The notes beneath the pieces were generated by a model. It saw nothing but the letters and a program-made list of their open reading frames with translations. It did not search any database and had not been told where the DNA came from. A stretch of DNA of 64,000 nucleotides from positions 1-64,000 of the forward strand of contig NZ_QJVC01000022.1 of assembly GCF_003219795.1 (NCBI RefSeq), in the 5' to 3' direction. Below, piece by piece: positions 1 through 9,403 of the stretch. This stretch comes from Arthrobacter psychrolactophilus. Its GTDB lineage: Bacteria > Actinomycetota > Actinomycetes > Actinomycetales > Micrococcaceae. Position 1 is the stretch's first letter, and every line of letters begins with the position of its first letter. A program made the translations under genes and the position numbers.

Positions 1-1
1 C

Positions 2-73
2 CGCCGCAACACCTTCCACCACGGCCTACCCCGCCCCAACTACCCCGAACTCCGCGGCCAAGGCTGGAACTAA
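2..73 (+). CDS. 3' end of a probable DUF222/HNH endonuclease gene (partial)
   Basis: Only the last 23 codons lie in the window, in the frame starting at base 2 and ending at TAA 71-73. The tail reads RRNTFHHGLPRPNYPELRG and then QGWN. Arg/His/Pro-rich tails of this kind are common at the ends of the DUF222-HNH endonuclease-like proteins that are abundant in Arthrobacter and relatives. No domain is visible, so this is a resemblance only. No terminator hairpin is obvious in the 146 bp before the convergent TetR gene. Confidence 0.4.
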   Translation, partial: RRNTFHHGLPRPNYPELRGQGWN

Positions 74-219
74 AACCCACCCCCACCAACAAAACAACGA
101 GCCCCAGCCCAAAGACCAGAACCCGCTATTCAACACACAAATTACATCGACACAAGACACTACGCATTCCGATCTTCAGGATCCCCTGAAGGTCAGCTGC
201 CGCAGTTAACCCGTCGAAG

Positions 220-822
220 CTACAGCCCAGTCAGCCCCGCCCAAGCCATGGCTTCAAGCACAGGACGGGCCGTGGCAGCAGGCTCTCGGTGCATTTGAAC
301 GCTATGTGGAGTGGAGTTGATGAGTCCAAAGATCGCGTGAGCCTGAAGGCGACGGACGGCGGCATCGCGCTCAGGGAAAAGCTGACCAAGTGCGCCGACC
401 CAGAGCTCAACATATGCGCGTTGCAACGACCTAACGGCGGCACGCTCGTCGGAACCCAAGTTTTCAAAGTCCCGGTCCTGGACTCGGATCACGTCGGGCT
501 TACTTAGAGCAAAGTCAACATGGAAGGCGACCAAAGCGCGCAAGGCAGCTTCGACGTCGGGTGTTGAGTTCACAACTGCTTGTCCGCCGGAAAGTAGGTC
601 CTCGCTCACTCCCACTAGGAGGGCACCCAAAAGAGCCTGCTTACCGTTGAAGTGTCGGTACACCGCCGGTCCGCTCACACCGGCAGCGGCGCCCAGGTCC
701 TCGATGGAGACGCCCCGGAAGCCACGCTGAGCGAAGAGGGTCGCAGCGGAATTGAGCAGCACGGAGCGACGTTGGGCTTTAGCTTCGGTGCGACTCATGG
801 CTTGCGCTTGCGGCTGACTCAT
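220..822 (-). CDS. TetR/AcrR-family transcriptional regulator
   Basis: A 200-residue TetR protein. The N-terminal helix-turn-helix is clear (LFAQRGFRGVSIEDLGAAAG followed by VSGPAVYRHFNGKQALLGAL) and sits around residues 20-65; the rest is the variable ligand domain. The ATG at 822 is chosen because AAGGGA lies 4 nt upstream of it; a GTG at 846 or ATG at 843 would add 7-8 residues. It is divergent from the acyl-CoA carboxylase operon with about 100 bp between starts, as in the mycobacterial Rv2506/accD1 locus, so it is probably the local repressor. The ligand is unknown; an acyl-CoA intermediate of leucine breakdown is an inference. Confidence 0.9.
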   Translation of the reverse strand: MSQPQAQAMSRTEAKAQRRSVLLNSAATLFAQRGFRGVSIEDLGAAAGVSGPAVYRHFNGKQALLGALLVGVSEDLLSGGQAVVNSTPDVEAALRALVAFHVDFALSKPDVIRVQDRDFENLGSDERAAVRSLQRAYVELWVGALGQLFPERDAAVRRLQAHAIFGLINSTPHSVQMHREPAATARPVLEAMAWAGLTGL

Positions 823-856
823 CTTTTCCCTTGTGCTGGACATCACAGAAATGACA

Positions 857-896
857 GACTAACCTAAAATTCAGTTAGTGAATATTAACTTAGTGT
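857..896. promoter_or_regulatory. Candidate TetR operator/promoter between regulator and accD1
   Basis: This AT-rich gap contains ACTAAC (858-863) facing GTTAGT (874-879), the partly palindromic GTTAGTGAATATTAAC (874-889), and a direct repeat TTAGTG at 875-880 and 890-895. Overlapping dyads in a divergent TetR/operon gap are typical operator candidates. The -35/-10 elements cannot be assigned with confidence. Confidence 0.5.
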
Positions 897-923
897 AACC
901 GTAGTTGGGTAAATGAGGGGTCA

Positions 924-2531
924 ATGGAGACTTTGCAAAGTTTGGTGGAGCCGAACGGCGAGGCATTTGTGCGCAATGACGCTCAGCAGCGCGCATTGGT
1001 CACGGAATTACGCCAGTTTCTGAGGACTGCCGCGCAAGGTGGCCCTGAATCGTCGCGTGAACGCCATGTTGCCCGTGGCAAATTGCTCCCCAGAGACCGT
1101 GTGGATCAACTACTCGACGACGGTAGTCCCTTCCTTGAGGTCGCCCCGCTGGCCGCGCATGAGATGTACGACGGCGCGTCCCCCGGTGCGGGTGTCATCG
1201 CCGGTATCGGGCTGGTTGCGGGCCGCCACGTCATGATCGTCTGTAATGACGCCACGGTTAAAGGCGGAACGTATTACCCATTGACAGTTAAGAAGCATCT
1301 GCGGGCCCAAGAGATCGCATTGGAGAATCGTCTGCCCTGCATCTACCTTGTGGACTCGGGCGGTGCGTTTCTGCCCAAGCAAGATGAGGTGTTTCCCGAC
1401 AAGGAACACTTCGGCCGGATCTTCTTCAACCAGGCGCAAATGTCGGCCCGAAAGATTCCGCAGATCGCGGCGGTCATGGGTTCCTGCACGGCTGGCGGTG
1501 CGTATATGCCGGCCATGAGCGACGAAACCGTGATAGTCCGCAACCAGGGCACCATTTTCCTAGGTGGTCCGCCGCTCGTGAAAGCCGCCATCGGCGAGGT
1601 CGTTACGGCAGAAGAGCTCGGCGGCGGTGACGTACACGCGGGAATCTCTGGCGTCGTCGACCATTTGGCCGAAAATGACGAGCATGCCCTAGCCATCATT
1701 CGCGACATCGTGGCCACCTTCCCACCTAATCCGGTGCCGGCATGGGCCATCGGCGAGAGTCAGAAACCCGCCGCGGATGAGGCTGACCTCTACGGAGCCG
1801 TTCCCACCGATCTGAATACACCCTACGACGTACGCGAGATCATCGCCCGGCTCGTTGACGACAGTAAGTTTCACGAGTTCAAGAAGAACTACGGCACCAC
1901 ACTCGTGACCGGATTCGCCACACTGCACGGGCACCCGGTCGGCATCGTGGCTAATAATGGCGTGCTGTTCAGCGAGTCGGCGTTGAAGGGAGCGCATTTC
2001 ATTGAGCTCTGCGATCAGCGCGGCATCCCGCTCATCTTCCTGCAGAACCTCAACGGCTTCATGGTGGGTAAGGACTACGAGCACGGCGGCATCGCCAAGC
2101 ACGGTGCCAAGATGGTCACCGCCGTCGCCACAGCACGCGTGCCGAAACTGACAGTTATTGTCGGCGGCTCCTTCGGCGCCGGTAACTACTCGATGTGTGG
2201 ACGCGCCTACGGCCCCCGATTCCTGTGGATGTGGCCCGCCGCCCGAATCTCTGTCATGGGCGGCAATCAGGCTTCCTCCGTACTGGCCACCGTCAAACGA
2301 GACCAACGCGAACGGCACGGTGAGGCATGGTCAGCCGAGGCGGAAGCTGCTTTCAAGGCCCCCATCCTGGCTCAGTATGAGGATCAAGGCAGTCCCTACT
2401 ACTCCACCGCACGCCTCTGGGACGATGGCGTGATCGACCCCGCCGACACTCGCACGATTCTAGGTCTGGCGCTTGACGTCTGCGCCCGCACCCCACTACC
2501 GGAGACCTCCTTCGGTCTCTTCAGGATGTGA
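924..2531 (+). CDS. accD1: Acyl-CoA carboxylase carboxyltransferase (beta) subunit, probable methylcrotonyl-CoA carboxylase
   Basis: A 535-residue biotin-dependent carboxyltransferase with both crotonase-like halves. Visible motifs are DSGGAFLP (144-151), [13 protein letters not shown] (186-198), GGGDVH (233-238) and, in the second half, [10 protein letters not shown] (413-422). It transfers carboxyl from carboxybiotin on AccA1 to an acyl-CoA. The DSGGAFLP plus GGGDVH pattern and the leucine-type neighbours favour 3-methylcrotonyl-CoA over propionyl-CoA. A GAGGGG stretch lies just before the ATG. First gene of a seven-gene operon; accA1 follows after 3 bp. Substrate assignment is inference from context. 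Confidence 0.9.
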   Translation: METLQSLVEPNGEAFVRNDAQQRALVTELRQFLRTAAQGGPESSRERHVARGKLLPRDRVDQLLDDGSPFLEVAPLAAHEMYDGASPGAGVIAGIGLVAGRHVMIVCNDATVKGGTYYPLTVKKHLRAQEIALENRLPCIYLVDSGGAFLPKQDEVFPDKEHFGRIFFNQAQMSARKIPQIAAVMGSCTAGGAYMPAMSDETVIVRNQGTIFLGGPPLVKAAIGEVVTAEELGGGDVHAGISGVVDHLAENDEHALAIIRDIVATFPPNPVPAWAIGESQKPAADEADLYGAVPTDLNTPYDVREIIARLVDDSKFHEFKKNYGTTLVTGFATLHGHPVGIVANNGVLFSESALKGAHFIELCDQRGIPLIFLQNLNGFMVGKDYEHGGIAKHGAKMVTAVATARVPKLTVIVGGSFGAGNYSMCGRAYGPRFLWMWPAARISVMGGNQASSVLATVKRDQRERHGEAWSAEAEAAFKAPILAQYEDQGSPYYSTARLWDDGVIDPADTRTILGLALDVCARTPLPETSFGLFRM

Positions 2532-2534
2532 ATC

Positions 2535-4607
2535 ATGACCGCTCTGTTTGACACTGTCCTCGTGGCCAATCGCGGCGAGATCGCCTGCCGCGTCATCCGC
2601 ACCCTGAAGGCGCAGGGAATCCGCTCGGTCGCCATCTATTCAGAGGCCGACGCCGGAGCTCGCCACGTGCGCGAGGCCGACCTTGCGCTGTGCATCGGTC
2701 CCGCCTCGGCCGCCGAGAGCTACCTCAGTATCGTCGCCGTCCTCGCTGCGGCTCAGGCATCGGGTGCCCAAGCTGTTCACCCAGGCTATGGCTTCTTGTC
2801 CGAAAACCTCGACTTCGCCAAGGCACTCGAAGCTGCCGGCATCACCTTCATTGGCCCCAATATTGAAGCCCTCAACGTCATGGGCGACAAGATCCGCTCC
2901 AAAAACCACGTCATCGCCGCAGGCGTTCCCGTGGTGCCGGGGATCTCCCAGCCCGGACTCACGGATGCGGACTTGATCGAGGCAGCTGCTGGCATTGGCT
3001 ACCCGCTGCTGATCAAACCTTCCGCGGGCGGCGGTGGTAAGGGCATGCACAGCGTCTTCGCCCCGGAAGAGCTGCCCGCCACACTGGCCACCGCCCGACG
3101 CGTCGCCGCTGCGTCCTTTGGTGATGACACCTTGTTCCTGGAACGTCTCGTGGCCAACCCTCGGCATATCGAGGTGCAAATTCTGGGGGACAACTTTGGC
3201 CATGTGGTGCATCTGGGTGAGCGTGAGTGTTCCCTGCAGCGCCGCCACCAGAAAGTTATCGAGGAGGCGCCCTCACCTTTGCTGTCTGGGATGAACGACG
3301 GCGGGACCATTCGGGCACGTATTGGCGCCGCCGCCTGTGCCGCGGCTGCGAGCGTCAACTACACAGGTGCCGGAACAGTGGAGTTTCTCGTCTCTGATGA
3401 CAATCCCGAAGAGTTCTTCTTCATGGAGATGAACACCCGCCTGCAGGTGGAACACCCTGTCACCGAAATGGTCGCTCGGGTTCGAGGTGAGGCCCTAGAT
3501 CTCGTGGAGTGGCAGCTACGCATCGCAGCAGGGGAGAAGCTCGACTTCACGCAGGAAGACGTGACCTTAGAAGGACATGCCATCGAGGCCAGGGTCTATG
3601 CCGAACAGCCGGCCGACGGCTTCCTGCCCGCCACGGGAACCATCGTTGCTCTCGACGAGTCGGTGGCGCTGCGTGACGGCGTCCGCGTGGATAGCTCGCT
3701 GGCGAGGAAGCTGGAGATCACCGCGAACTATGACCCCATGCTTGCCAAGGTCATCGCGTGGGGCACTGACCGGCATGAGGCTCTTGACCGGCTGGATCGC
3801 GCACTGGCGGATTATGTAGTCTTGGGCGTCCCCACCAACATCGAATACCTGCGATTGCTCCTAGCTGACCCGGATGTTCAAGCCGGGCACCTCGACACCA
3901 CCTTGATCGAACGCAAGCTGCCGGACATGACATTCCGTCACGTGGGTACGCAGGAGTACGCCGCCGCAGCGCTTGTTGCGCGCACCGGTGACAAGGCCGG
4001 AGCTGTCGCTCACGGCGTGGCACCACCTTCACGCCCGTGGGGCCGCGCCGACAACTGGCGGATCGGTGAGAGCGCACCGTGGCGCAGCTCGTGGGCGGCA
4101 CCTGGTCGCACCGGGGTGGTGACGGTCAGCGGCGCGCACGCCAAGAGCGGAACCGAAGGGTCCGACGTCGTGCGTGTCAGCGGACTGGGGGAGAGTCCGC
4201 AGGAGGTGGCGGCATCGTGGGATGGCTATCACGTAGCGATCGCCGGGAACAGTGTGTTTTTGGGCAACGGCGGATGGAGCGTGGCGCTCCAGCGGCTGGA
4301 TCGTGACGAGGCCACAGCTCGGATGCTGGCCGGGATGGAGCGTGACGCTGACGTCGCCGATCCGCAGCTCCGCAGTCCCATGCCAGGGACCGTCACCATG
4401 GTCAATGTGGCCACGGGGGATCAGGTGGTGGCCGGCACGGTGCTACTCGCGGTGGAGGCCATGAAGATGGAACACCAACTCGTGGCAACCATGGCCGGCA
4501 CGGTCCACATCAACGTCGGTGTGGGAGCACTGGTCAAGGCCGAGCAAGTCCTGGCCCATGTGGTGCCCGATGAAATCAACGCAGTAATCAGCCCTGAAGG
4601 GGAATGA
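2535..4607 (+). CDS. accA1: Biotin carboxylase/BCCP (alpha) subunit of acyl-CoA carboxylase
   Basis: A 690-residue fusion of biotin carboxylase (about residues 1-450) and a C-terminal biotinyl domain. The ATP-grasp glycine loop GGGGKG is at 165-170. The biotin site EAMKM is near the C-terminus with the acceptor Lys at 644, followed by the usual ~45 residues. The subunit carboxylates its own biotin with ATP and bicarbonate and hands the carboxyl group to AccD1. The length fits alpha subunits of methylcrotonyl-type carboxylases, which carry BC and BCCP in one chain. The next gene starts 1 bp after the stop, so translation is probably coupled. Confidence 0.93.
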   Translation: MTALFDTVLVANRGEIACRVIRTLKAQGIRSVAIYSEADAGARHVREADLALCIGPASAAESYLSIVAVLAAAQASGAQAVHPGYGFLSENLDFAKALEAAGITFIGPNIEALNVMGDKIRSKNHVIAAGVPVVPGISQPGLTDADLIEAAAGIGYPLLIKPSAGGGGKGMHSVFAPEELPATLATARRVAAASFGDDTLFLERLVANPRHIEVQILGDNFGHVVHLGERECSLQRRHQKVIEEAPSPLLSGMNDGGTIRARIGAAACAAAASVNYTGAGTVEFLVSDDNPEEFFFMEMNTRLQVEHPVTEMVARVRGEALDLVEWQLRIAAGEKLDFTQEDVTLEGHAIEARVYAEQPADGFLPATGTIVALDESVALRDGVRVDSSLARKLEITANYDPMLAKVIAWGTDRHEALDRLDRALADYVVLGVPTNIEYLRLLLADPDVQAGHLDTTLIERKLPDMTFRHVGTQEYAAAALVARTGDKAGAVAHGVAPPSRPWGRADNWRIGESAPWRSSWAAPGRTGVVTVSGAHAKSGTEGSDVVRVSGLGESPQEVAASWDGYHVAIAGNSVFLGNGGWSVALQRLDRDEATARMLAGMERDADVADPQLRSPMPGTVTMVNVATGDQVVAGTVLLAVEAMKMEHQLVATMAGTVHINVGVGALVKAEQVLAHVVPDEINAVISPEGE

Positions 4608-4608
4608 C

Positions 4609-5772
4609 GTGCCAAATTTTGAACTCAATGACGAGTACCAGGCCCTCAGCGACATGGTGCGCGACTTTGCCGACTCGGTCGTTGCGCCCGTCGCGGCCAA
4701 GCACGATGAGGAACACAGCTTCCCGTATGAGGTTGTGTCGCAGATGGGGGAGTTGGGCCTCTTCGGCTTGCCGTTCCCGGAGGAATTCGGCGGCATGGGC
4801 GGGGACTACTTCGCACTGTCCCTGGCGCTGGAGCAGCTGGGGCGGGTGGATCAATCGGTCGCCATCACGCTCGAGGCGGGTGTGTCCCTCGGAGCCATGC
4901 CCGTCCACCGCTTCGGCACGCAAGCCCAAAAGGAAGCGTTGCTGCCGTCCCTGACCTCAGGTGAGGCGCTCGCAGGCTTTGGCCTGACCGAGCCCGACGC
5001 CGGATCGGACGCCGGGGGCACCGCCACCAAGGCACGGCTCGAGAATGGCGAGTGGGTGATCGACGGATCCAAGCAGTTCATCACCAACTCGGGCACGAAC
5101 ATCACCAAATTTGTCACGGTCACGGCCGTCACGGGCACCGCCGAACGCGCCGATGGTTCGGTCAAAAAGGAGATCTCCACCCTGATCGTGCCCAATGGGA
5201 CGCCCGGCTTCACGGTGGAGAAGCCCTACAGCAAGGTGGGCTGGAACGCCTCCGACACCCATCCGCTAACGCTCGCCAACGCCAGGGTGCCGGAGGAAAA
5301 CCTCCTCGGGCAGCGTGGCCGCGGCTATGCGAACTTCCTGTCCATCTTGGATGAGGGGCGCATCGCCATTGCTGCGCTGGCGACCGGAGCCGCGCAAGGC
5401 TGCGTGGACGAGGCCACCCGCTACGCCAAGGAACGCAGCGCCTTCGGGCACCATATTGGCCACTATCAAGGCATTTCCTTCAAGATTGCCCGCATGCAGA
5501 CACGCGCCCACACCGCCCGACTGGCCTATTACGATGCGGCCGCGCGGATGCTGGCCGGCAAGCCCTTCAAGACGGAGGCTGCCATCGCTAAGCTGGTGGC
5601 AAGTGAGGCGGCCATGGACAACGCACGGGACGCCACACAGGTCTTTGGTGGTTACGGTTTCATCAATGAATTCTCCGTGGCCCGGCATTACCGGGATTCG
5701 AAGATTCTGGAGATCGGAGAGGGCACCACCGAGGTTCAGTTGATGCTCATCGCCCGCGAATTGGGTTTGTAG
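4609..5772 (+). CDS. Acyl-CoA dehydrogenase (FadE19-like), probable isovaleryl/short-branched-chain
   Basis: A 387-residue FAD-dependent acyl-CoA dehydrogenase with full domain order (N-terminal helical, beta middle, C-terminal helical) and the family signature GFGLTEPDAGSDAGG. Near the C-terminus it reads ILEIGEGTTEVQ, which puts a glutamate (E371) at the position of the MCAD/SCAD catalytic base. Canonical isovaleryl-CoA dehydrogenases have a small residue there and use a different Glu. By context it feeds the carboxylase: saturated branched acyl-CoA to enoyl-CoA. Start is GTG 4609. The exact substrate (isovaleryl, isobutyryl or 2-methylbutyryl) is open. Confidence 0.9.
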   Translation: MPNFELNDEYQALSDMVRDFADSVVAPVAAKHDEEHSFPYEVVSQMGELGLFGLPFPEEFGGMGGDYFALSLALEQLGRVDQSVAITLEAGVSLGAMPVHRFGTQAQKEALLPSLTSGEALAGFGLTEPDAGSDAGGTATKARLENGEWVIDGSKQFITNSGTNITKFVTVTAVTGTAERADGSVKKEISTLIVPNGTPGFTVEKPYSKVGWNASDTHPLTLANARVPEENLLGQRGRGYANFLSILDEGRIAIAALATGAAQGCVDEATRYAKERSAFGHHIGHYQGISFKIARMQTRAHTARLAYYDAAARMLAGKPFKTEAAIAKLVASEAAMDNARDATQVFGGYGFINEFSVARHYRDSKILEIGEGTTEVQLMLIARELGL

Positions 5773-5817
5773 GCGGGCCCGAGCCGGCGCAGACCGAACC
5801 AGGAAAGGTATCTTGCC

Positions 5818-6603
5818 ATGATCAACAAAGTAGTTGCATCGTCCGCCGCCGCCGTCTATGACATCCACGATGGCGCCTCCCTCGCGGTGGGTGGTTTTGG
5901 CCTGTGCGGCATTCCCGTGGCGCTCATTCAGGCACTGCACGACGCCGGAACCTCCGGGCTGGAAACCATCTCCAACAATTGTGGCGTTGACGATTGGGGT
6001 CTGGGGATCCTGCTGCGCGATGGCCGGATCCGCCGCACCATCTCCTCATATGTGGGGGAGAACAAGGAATTTGCGCGCCAGTTCCTCGCCGGGGAGCTCG
6101 AGGTGGAGCTGACGCCGCAAGGGACGCTGGCCGAGAAACTGCGCGCCGGTGGTGCTGGCATCCCGGCCTTCTACACGGCCGCCGGCGTAGGGACGCAGGT
6201 GTCCGAGGGTGGCCTGCCCCGCAAGTACGACGGCGCGGGTGGGGTCGCGGTGGCCTCGCCGGCTAAGGAGGTGCGTACTTTTGGGACAGGCGAGTTTGTG
6301 CTGGAGGAATCGCTCACCCCGGACTTTGCGCTGGTGCACGCGTGGAAGGGGGACAGGCACGGCAACCTGGTCTTTCATGCCACAGCCATGAACTTCAACC
6401 CGTTGTGTGCCATGGCGGGCAAGATCACGATCGCCGAGGTAGAGGAACTCGTGGAAGCCGGAGAGCTCGATCCCGAACACATTCACGTTCCGGGCATCTT
6501 CGTCCAGCGCGTGGTGCATGTCCCCGCGGGCTCACCAGGGAGCGAGAAACGCATCGAAAAGCGGACTGTCGCCGCGGCCCCAGCAAACGACAAGGAGTCA
6601 TGA
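5818..6603 (+). CDS. scoA: 3-oxoacid CoA-transferase subunit A
   Basis: A 261-residue class I CoA-transferase alpha subunit, with the SCOT A signature [17 protein letters not shown] around residues 22-38. With ScoB it moves CoA from succinyl-CoA to acetoacetate. In this operon that recycles the acetoacetate released when HMG-CoA is split, giving acetoacetyl-CoA. GGAAAGG lies upstream of the ATG at 5818. The reading frame ends in TGA at 6601-6603, immediately before scoB. About 45 bp separate it from the dehydrogenase gene and no terminator is seen there. Confidence 0.93.
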   Translation: MINKVVASSAAAVYDIHDGASLAVGGFGLCGIPVALIQALHDAGTSGLETISNNCGVDDWGLGILLRDGRIRRTISSYVGENKEFARQFLAGELEVELTPQGTLAEKLRAGGAGIPAFYTAAGVGTQVSEGGLPRKYDGAGGVAVASPAKEVRTFGTGEFVLEESLTPDFALVHAWKGDRHGNLVFHATAMNFNPLCAMAGKITIAEVEELVEAGELDPEHIHVPGIFVQRVVHVPAGSPGSEKRIEKRTVAAAPANDKES

Positions 6604-6605
6604 TC

Positions 6606-7259
6606 ATGGCACTGACACGTAATGAACTGGCTGCTCGTGTGGCCCAGGAACTGCACAACGGGCAATACGTGAACCTGGGGATTGGAATGCCGACCTTGAT
6701 TCCCAACTTCATCCCCGCCGGGGTGGAGGTCGTGTTGCATTCTGAGAACGGGATCTTGGGGACGGGCCCGTATCCTGAGGAATCAGCCGTCGACCCTGAT
6801 GTGATCAACGCAGGCAAGGAGACCGTCACCGTGAACAAGGGGGCAGCGTTCTTTGACTCGGCGCTGTCCTTTGGGATGGTGCGTGGAGGACATGTGGACG
6901 TGGCCGTGCTCGGTGCCATGCAGGTAGCAGCCAATGGGGATCTTGCGAACTGGATGATCCCGGGCAAGATGGTCAAGGGGATGGGTGGGGCCATGGACCT
7001 GGTGTTCGGGGCGAAGAAGCTCATCGTCATGATGGAACACACCGACAGGGACGGCAACCCGAAGATCCTGCAGGAGTGTACGCTGCCGTTGACGGGGAAA
7101 GGCTGTGTGGATCTGATCATCACGGATCTCGCCGTCATCGCGGTAACGCCAGATGGCTTGGTCTTGAAGGAGCTTGTCCCCGGCGTGAGTGTTGAACAAA
7201 TTGTGGCGGCCACCGGGGCGCCCCTGAATGTGGAGATGCATGATGTGGACTTCGTATGA
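6606..7259 (+). CDS. scoB: 3-oxoacid CoA-transferase subunit B
   Basis: A 217-residue class I CoA-transferase beta subunit. The catalytic glutamate is visible in [13 protein letters not shown] (E47), the residue that forms the CoA thioester intermediate in this family. [14 protein letters not shown] precedes it. Two starts compete: ATG 6600 overlaps the scoA stop but sits only 2 nt after AAGGAG (6592-6597); ATG 6606 has 8 nt spacing and is preferred. It works as a heteromer with ScoA. The downstream maoC gene overlaps the stop by 4 bp. Confidence 0.92.
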   Translation: MALTRNELAARVAQELHNGQYVNLGIGMPTLIPNFIPAGVEVVLHSENGILGTGPYPEESAVDPDVINAGKETVTVNKGAAFFDSALSFGMVRGGHVDVAVLGAMQVAANGDLANWMIPGKMVKGMGGAMDLVFGAKKLIVMMEHTDRDGNPKILQECTLPLTGKGCVDLIITDLAVIAVTPDGLVLKELVPGVSVEQIVAATGAPLNVEMHDVDFV

Positions 7260-7762
7260 GTGAACAGCGGACAGGCGAGCCAGACGATGAGCTTCGAGTA
7301 GTGACGCAACGCGGGTTGTTCTTTGAGGAATTGGAGATCGGCGTCCGGTACGAGCACCGCCCGGGGCGCACCATGACCGAAACGGACAATGTCATGTTCA
7401 CGACCATGACCATGAATACGCAGGCCCTGCACTTGGATGCCGCATGGAGTGCGGAGCAACCCTTCGGGCAGCGCCTCATGAACTCCATGTTTACCCTGGC
7501 CACCATGGTGGGTCAGTCCGTGGCGCAATTGACGCAGGGAACCATCGTGGCGCAATTAGGCATGAGCGACATCTCCTTCCCACACCCGCTCTTTCATGGC
7601 GATACCCTATACACGGAGACCGTCGTGACGGCGAAGCGGCTCTCTGCCTCTCGGCCCGGACAGGGGATTGTCACGATGGAACACACGGGACGGAACCAGT
7701 CAGGGGTCGTCGTGGGAAAAGCCAGCCGTACAGCACTCTTCTGGCTCACCACCACCCACTAG
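7256..7762 (+). CDS. MaoC-like (R)-enoyl-CoA hydratase, probable methylglutaconyl-CoA hydratase
   Basis: A 168-residue single hot-dog MaoC domain protein. The hydratase-2 active-site segment [13 protein letters not shown] (N54, H59, D61) is intact. It matches in position and type the mycobacterial Rv2499c gene next to accA1-fadE19-citE. In a leucine pathway it would hydrate 3-methylglutaconyl-CoA to HMG-CoA, a step that most bacteria give to a crotonase-fold enzyme. It overlaps scoB by 4 bp, so the two are translationally coupled. The substrate is inferred from context. Confidence 0.85.
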   Translation: MSEQRTGEPDDELRVVTQRGLFFEELEIGVRYEHRPGRTMTETDNVMFTTMTMNTQALHLDAAWSAEQPFGQRLMNSMFTLATMVGQSVAQLTQGTIVAQLGMSDISFPHPLFHGDTLYTETVVTAKRLSASRPGQGIVTMEHTGRNQSGVVVGKASRTALFWLTTTH

Positions 7763-7789
7763 AAGCGCACCATAAGGGAGCACACCACT

Positions 7790-8620
7790 TTGCGTACAAC
7801 AGAAGTCACCATGGGACCGGCGCTGCTGTTTGCGCCGGGGGATCGCCCCGAACGGTTTAGTAAGGCGGCCGAACGCTCTGACACCGTCATCATCGATCTC
7901 GAAGATGCCGTGGCTCCCGCGGCTAAGGCCGAAGCACGCGAGAACATGCTCAAGAGCGGGCTCAACCCGGCCACGACGATCATCCGCATCAACGCCCTCG
8001 ACACGGAGCACGCCCGACTGGACCTCGCCGCCATCGATCGCAGCCCATTCCGCACCATCATGATCGCCAAAGCCTCGGACATCGACGCCATCGCAGCCCT
8101 CACCCGCTTCAAGCTCGTGGTCTTATGTGAGACAGCGGCAGGGATCTTGGCGGCGCCGCGCTTGGCCAAGATGCCACATGTTGTCGCCTTGATGTGGGGA
8201 GCGGAAGACCTCGTGGCCTCCCTGGGTGGAAGCTCGAGCAGATTAACGAGCGGCCCCATGGCTGGCAGCTACCGGGCCGTGGCACTGCAGGCGCGCTCGC
8301 AGCTACTCTTGGCGGCCGGGGCGGCGGGCAAGTTGGCAATCGATTCCATTTACGCAGATTTTGCTGATCTGGACGGGCTCGCGGTGGAAGCAGACGATGC
8401 CGTGGCCAGCGGCTTTGCTGCCAAGGCGGCGATTCACCCGTCGCAGGTCGGCGTGATCCGTGCGGCGTATCGCCCCTCCGAGGCCGATGTTGCTTGGGCG
8501 CAGGAAGTGTTAGCGGCGGCAGACGCTGCCGGAACGGGGGTTTTCGCCTTCAAGGGTGCCATGGTGGATGAGCCGATTCTGCGCCATGCCCGGCAAATCC
8601 TGCGCCGTTCCTCCCTATAA
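7790..8620 (+). CDS. citE: CitE-like HpcH/HpaI-family CoA lyase, probable (R)-HMG-CoA lyase
   Basis: A 276-residue TIM-barrel lyase of the CitE/MCL family. MGPALLFAPGDRPERF, IIDLEDAV, LCETAAGI (metal-binding Glu) and the later WGAEDL (metal-binding Asp) are present. No citrate lyase alpha or gamma subunits are nearby, so citrate cleavage is unlikely. The Mycobacterium tuberculosis relative Rv2498c is reported as a bifunctional lyase acting on (R)-HMG-CoA and on (S)-citramalyl-CoA from itaconate. TTG 7790 is taken as start because AAGGGAG (7774-7780) lies 9 nt upstream; ATG 7811 is an alternative. Last gene of the operon. Confidence 0.85.
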   Translation: MRTTEVTMGPALLFAPGDRPERFSKAAERSDTVIIDLEDAVAPAAKAEARENMLKSGLNPATTIIRINALDTEHARLDLAAIDRSPFRTIMIAKASDIDAIAALTRFKLVVLCETAAGILAAPRLAKMPHVVALMWGAEDLVASLGGSSSRLTSGPMAGSYRAVALQARSQLLLAAGAAGKLAIDSIYADFADLDGLAVEADDAVASGFAAKAAIHPSQVGVIRAAYRPSEADVAWAQEVLAAADAAGTGVFAFKGAMVDEPILRHARQILRRSSL

Positions 8621-8623
8621 CCC

Positions 8624-8751
8624 CCAACGCCGCACCACTTTCCGGCCATAAAACTCAAACGCCGCACCACTTCCCGTGGAGAACGTTATTAACGAACCCG
8701 GAAGGTGATGCGGCGTTTGGGAAAAACGGCCGGAAGGTGGTGCGGCGTTGG
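8624..8751. repeat. Nested palindrome with four copies of a 20-bp motif
   Basis: Between the convergent citE and FMN-reductase genes there are four copies of AACGCCGCACCACYTYCCGG: two forward (from about 8626 and 8658) and two inverted (ending about 8717 and 8749). The outer pair (8624-8647 with 8728-8751) makes a 24-bp stem with one G-U pair. The inner pair forms an imperfect second stem around a 21-nt AT-rich centre. There is no U tract after the stem on either strand. It resembles a REP/BIME-type extragenic element more than a simple terminator. Confidence 0.8.
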
Positions 8752-8765
8752 AATAGAGGCGGTGC

Positions 8766-9341
8766 TTAGACGGCTGCCAAGGCGCCTTCGCGCACAGTCT
8801 TCATGGCGGTGGACCAGGAAATGAGCTGGTCAAACATGGGAGCAACCGAAGCAGCCTGCTGCTCCGTGGGCTTGAAGGTGGAGAAGTTCTCGAAGTCGGT
8901 GAACAGTGAGAACATGCCGGTCTTCTGCACGTGGGCAACCTGGAGTTCGGAAAGGATGCCGCGGAGGTGTTCCATGGCGCGAACACCGTAAGCGGAGCCG
9001 TAACCAACCATGCCGGCAGCCTTGTTGGCGAACTCAGCGTTGAGGTAGGAGATGGCGTTGGCCAGAGCCGGCTGAACCGAGTGGTTGTATTCGCCGGCAA
9101 TGAAGATGTAGCCGTCGAACTCGGCGATCTTAGCGGAGAAGGCCTTCGTATGGTCGTTCTGGTAGTTCTGGTAAGCGGCCGGGTAAGCCTCATCCAGGAG
9201 GGGCAAGTTGAAGTCCGCGATGTCAACGATTTCGTAAGCAGCGTCTCCACGCAGCTGAGCCTGAGCCAATACCCACTCGGCTACGCCCGAGTTGTTGCGG
9301 CCGGGGCGAGTTGAACCGGTGACGATAGCGATCTTGGTCAT
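8766..9341 (-). CDS. NADPH-dependent FMN reductase (flavodoxin-like)
   Basis: A 191-residue flavodoxin-fold reductase. The phosphate-binding loop GSTRPGR (residues 9-15) and the flavin-contact segment AGEYNHSVQPALANAISYL are clear. Family members (YieF/ChrR, ArsH/SsuE-like) reduce FMN, quinones, chromate or azo dyes with NAD(P)H. It is divergent from a MarR gene across a 143-bp gap with TTGA/TCAA palindromes, so it is probably a redox- or electrophile-inducible enzyme under MarR control. The substrate cannot be read from the sequence. Confidence 0.9.
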   Translation of the reverse strand: MTKIAIVTGSTRPGRNNSGVAEWVLAQAQLRGDAAYEIVDIADFNLPLLDEAYPAAYQNYQNDHTKAFSAKIAEFDGYIFIAGEYNHSVQPALANAISYLNAEFANKAAGMVGYGSAYGVRAMEHLRGILSELQVAHVQKTGMFSLFTDFENFSTFKPTEQQAASVAPMFDQLISWSTAMKTVREGALAAV

Positions 9342-9403
9342 GTGGTGCTCCTTGGGTGAGGTGAGGACTCGTAATCTTGATTAGATGACGTGTCAACTAA
9401 AAC

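Noticed and set aside
8624-8751. CRISPR-like short repeats
   Set aside because: Only four copies, two of them inverted, with unequal spacers and no cas genes. A palindromic extragenic repeat explains them better.
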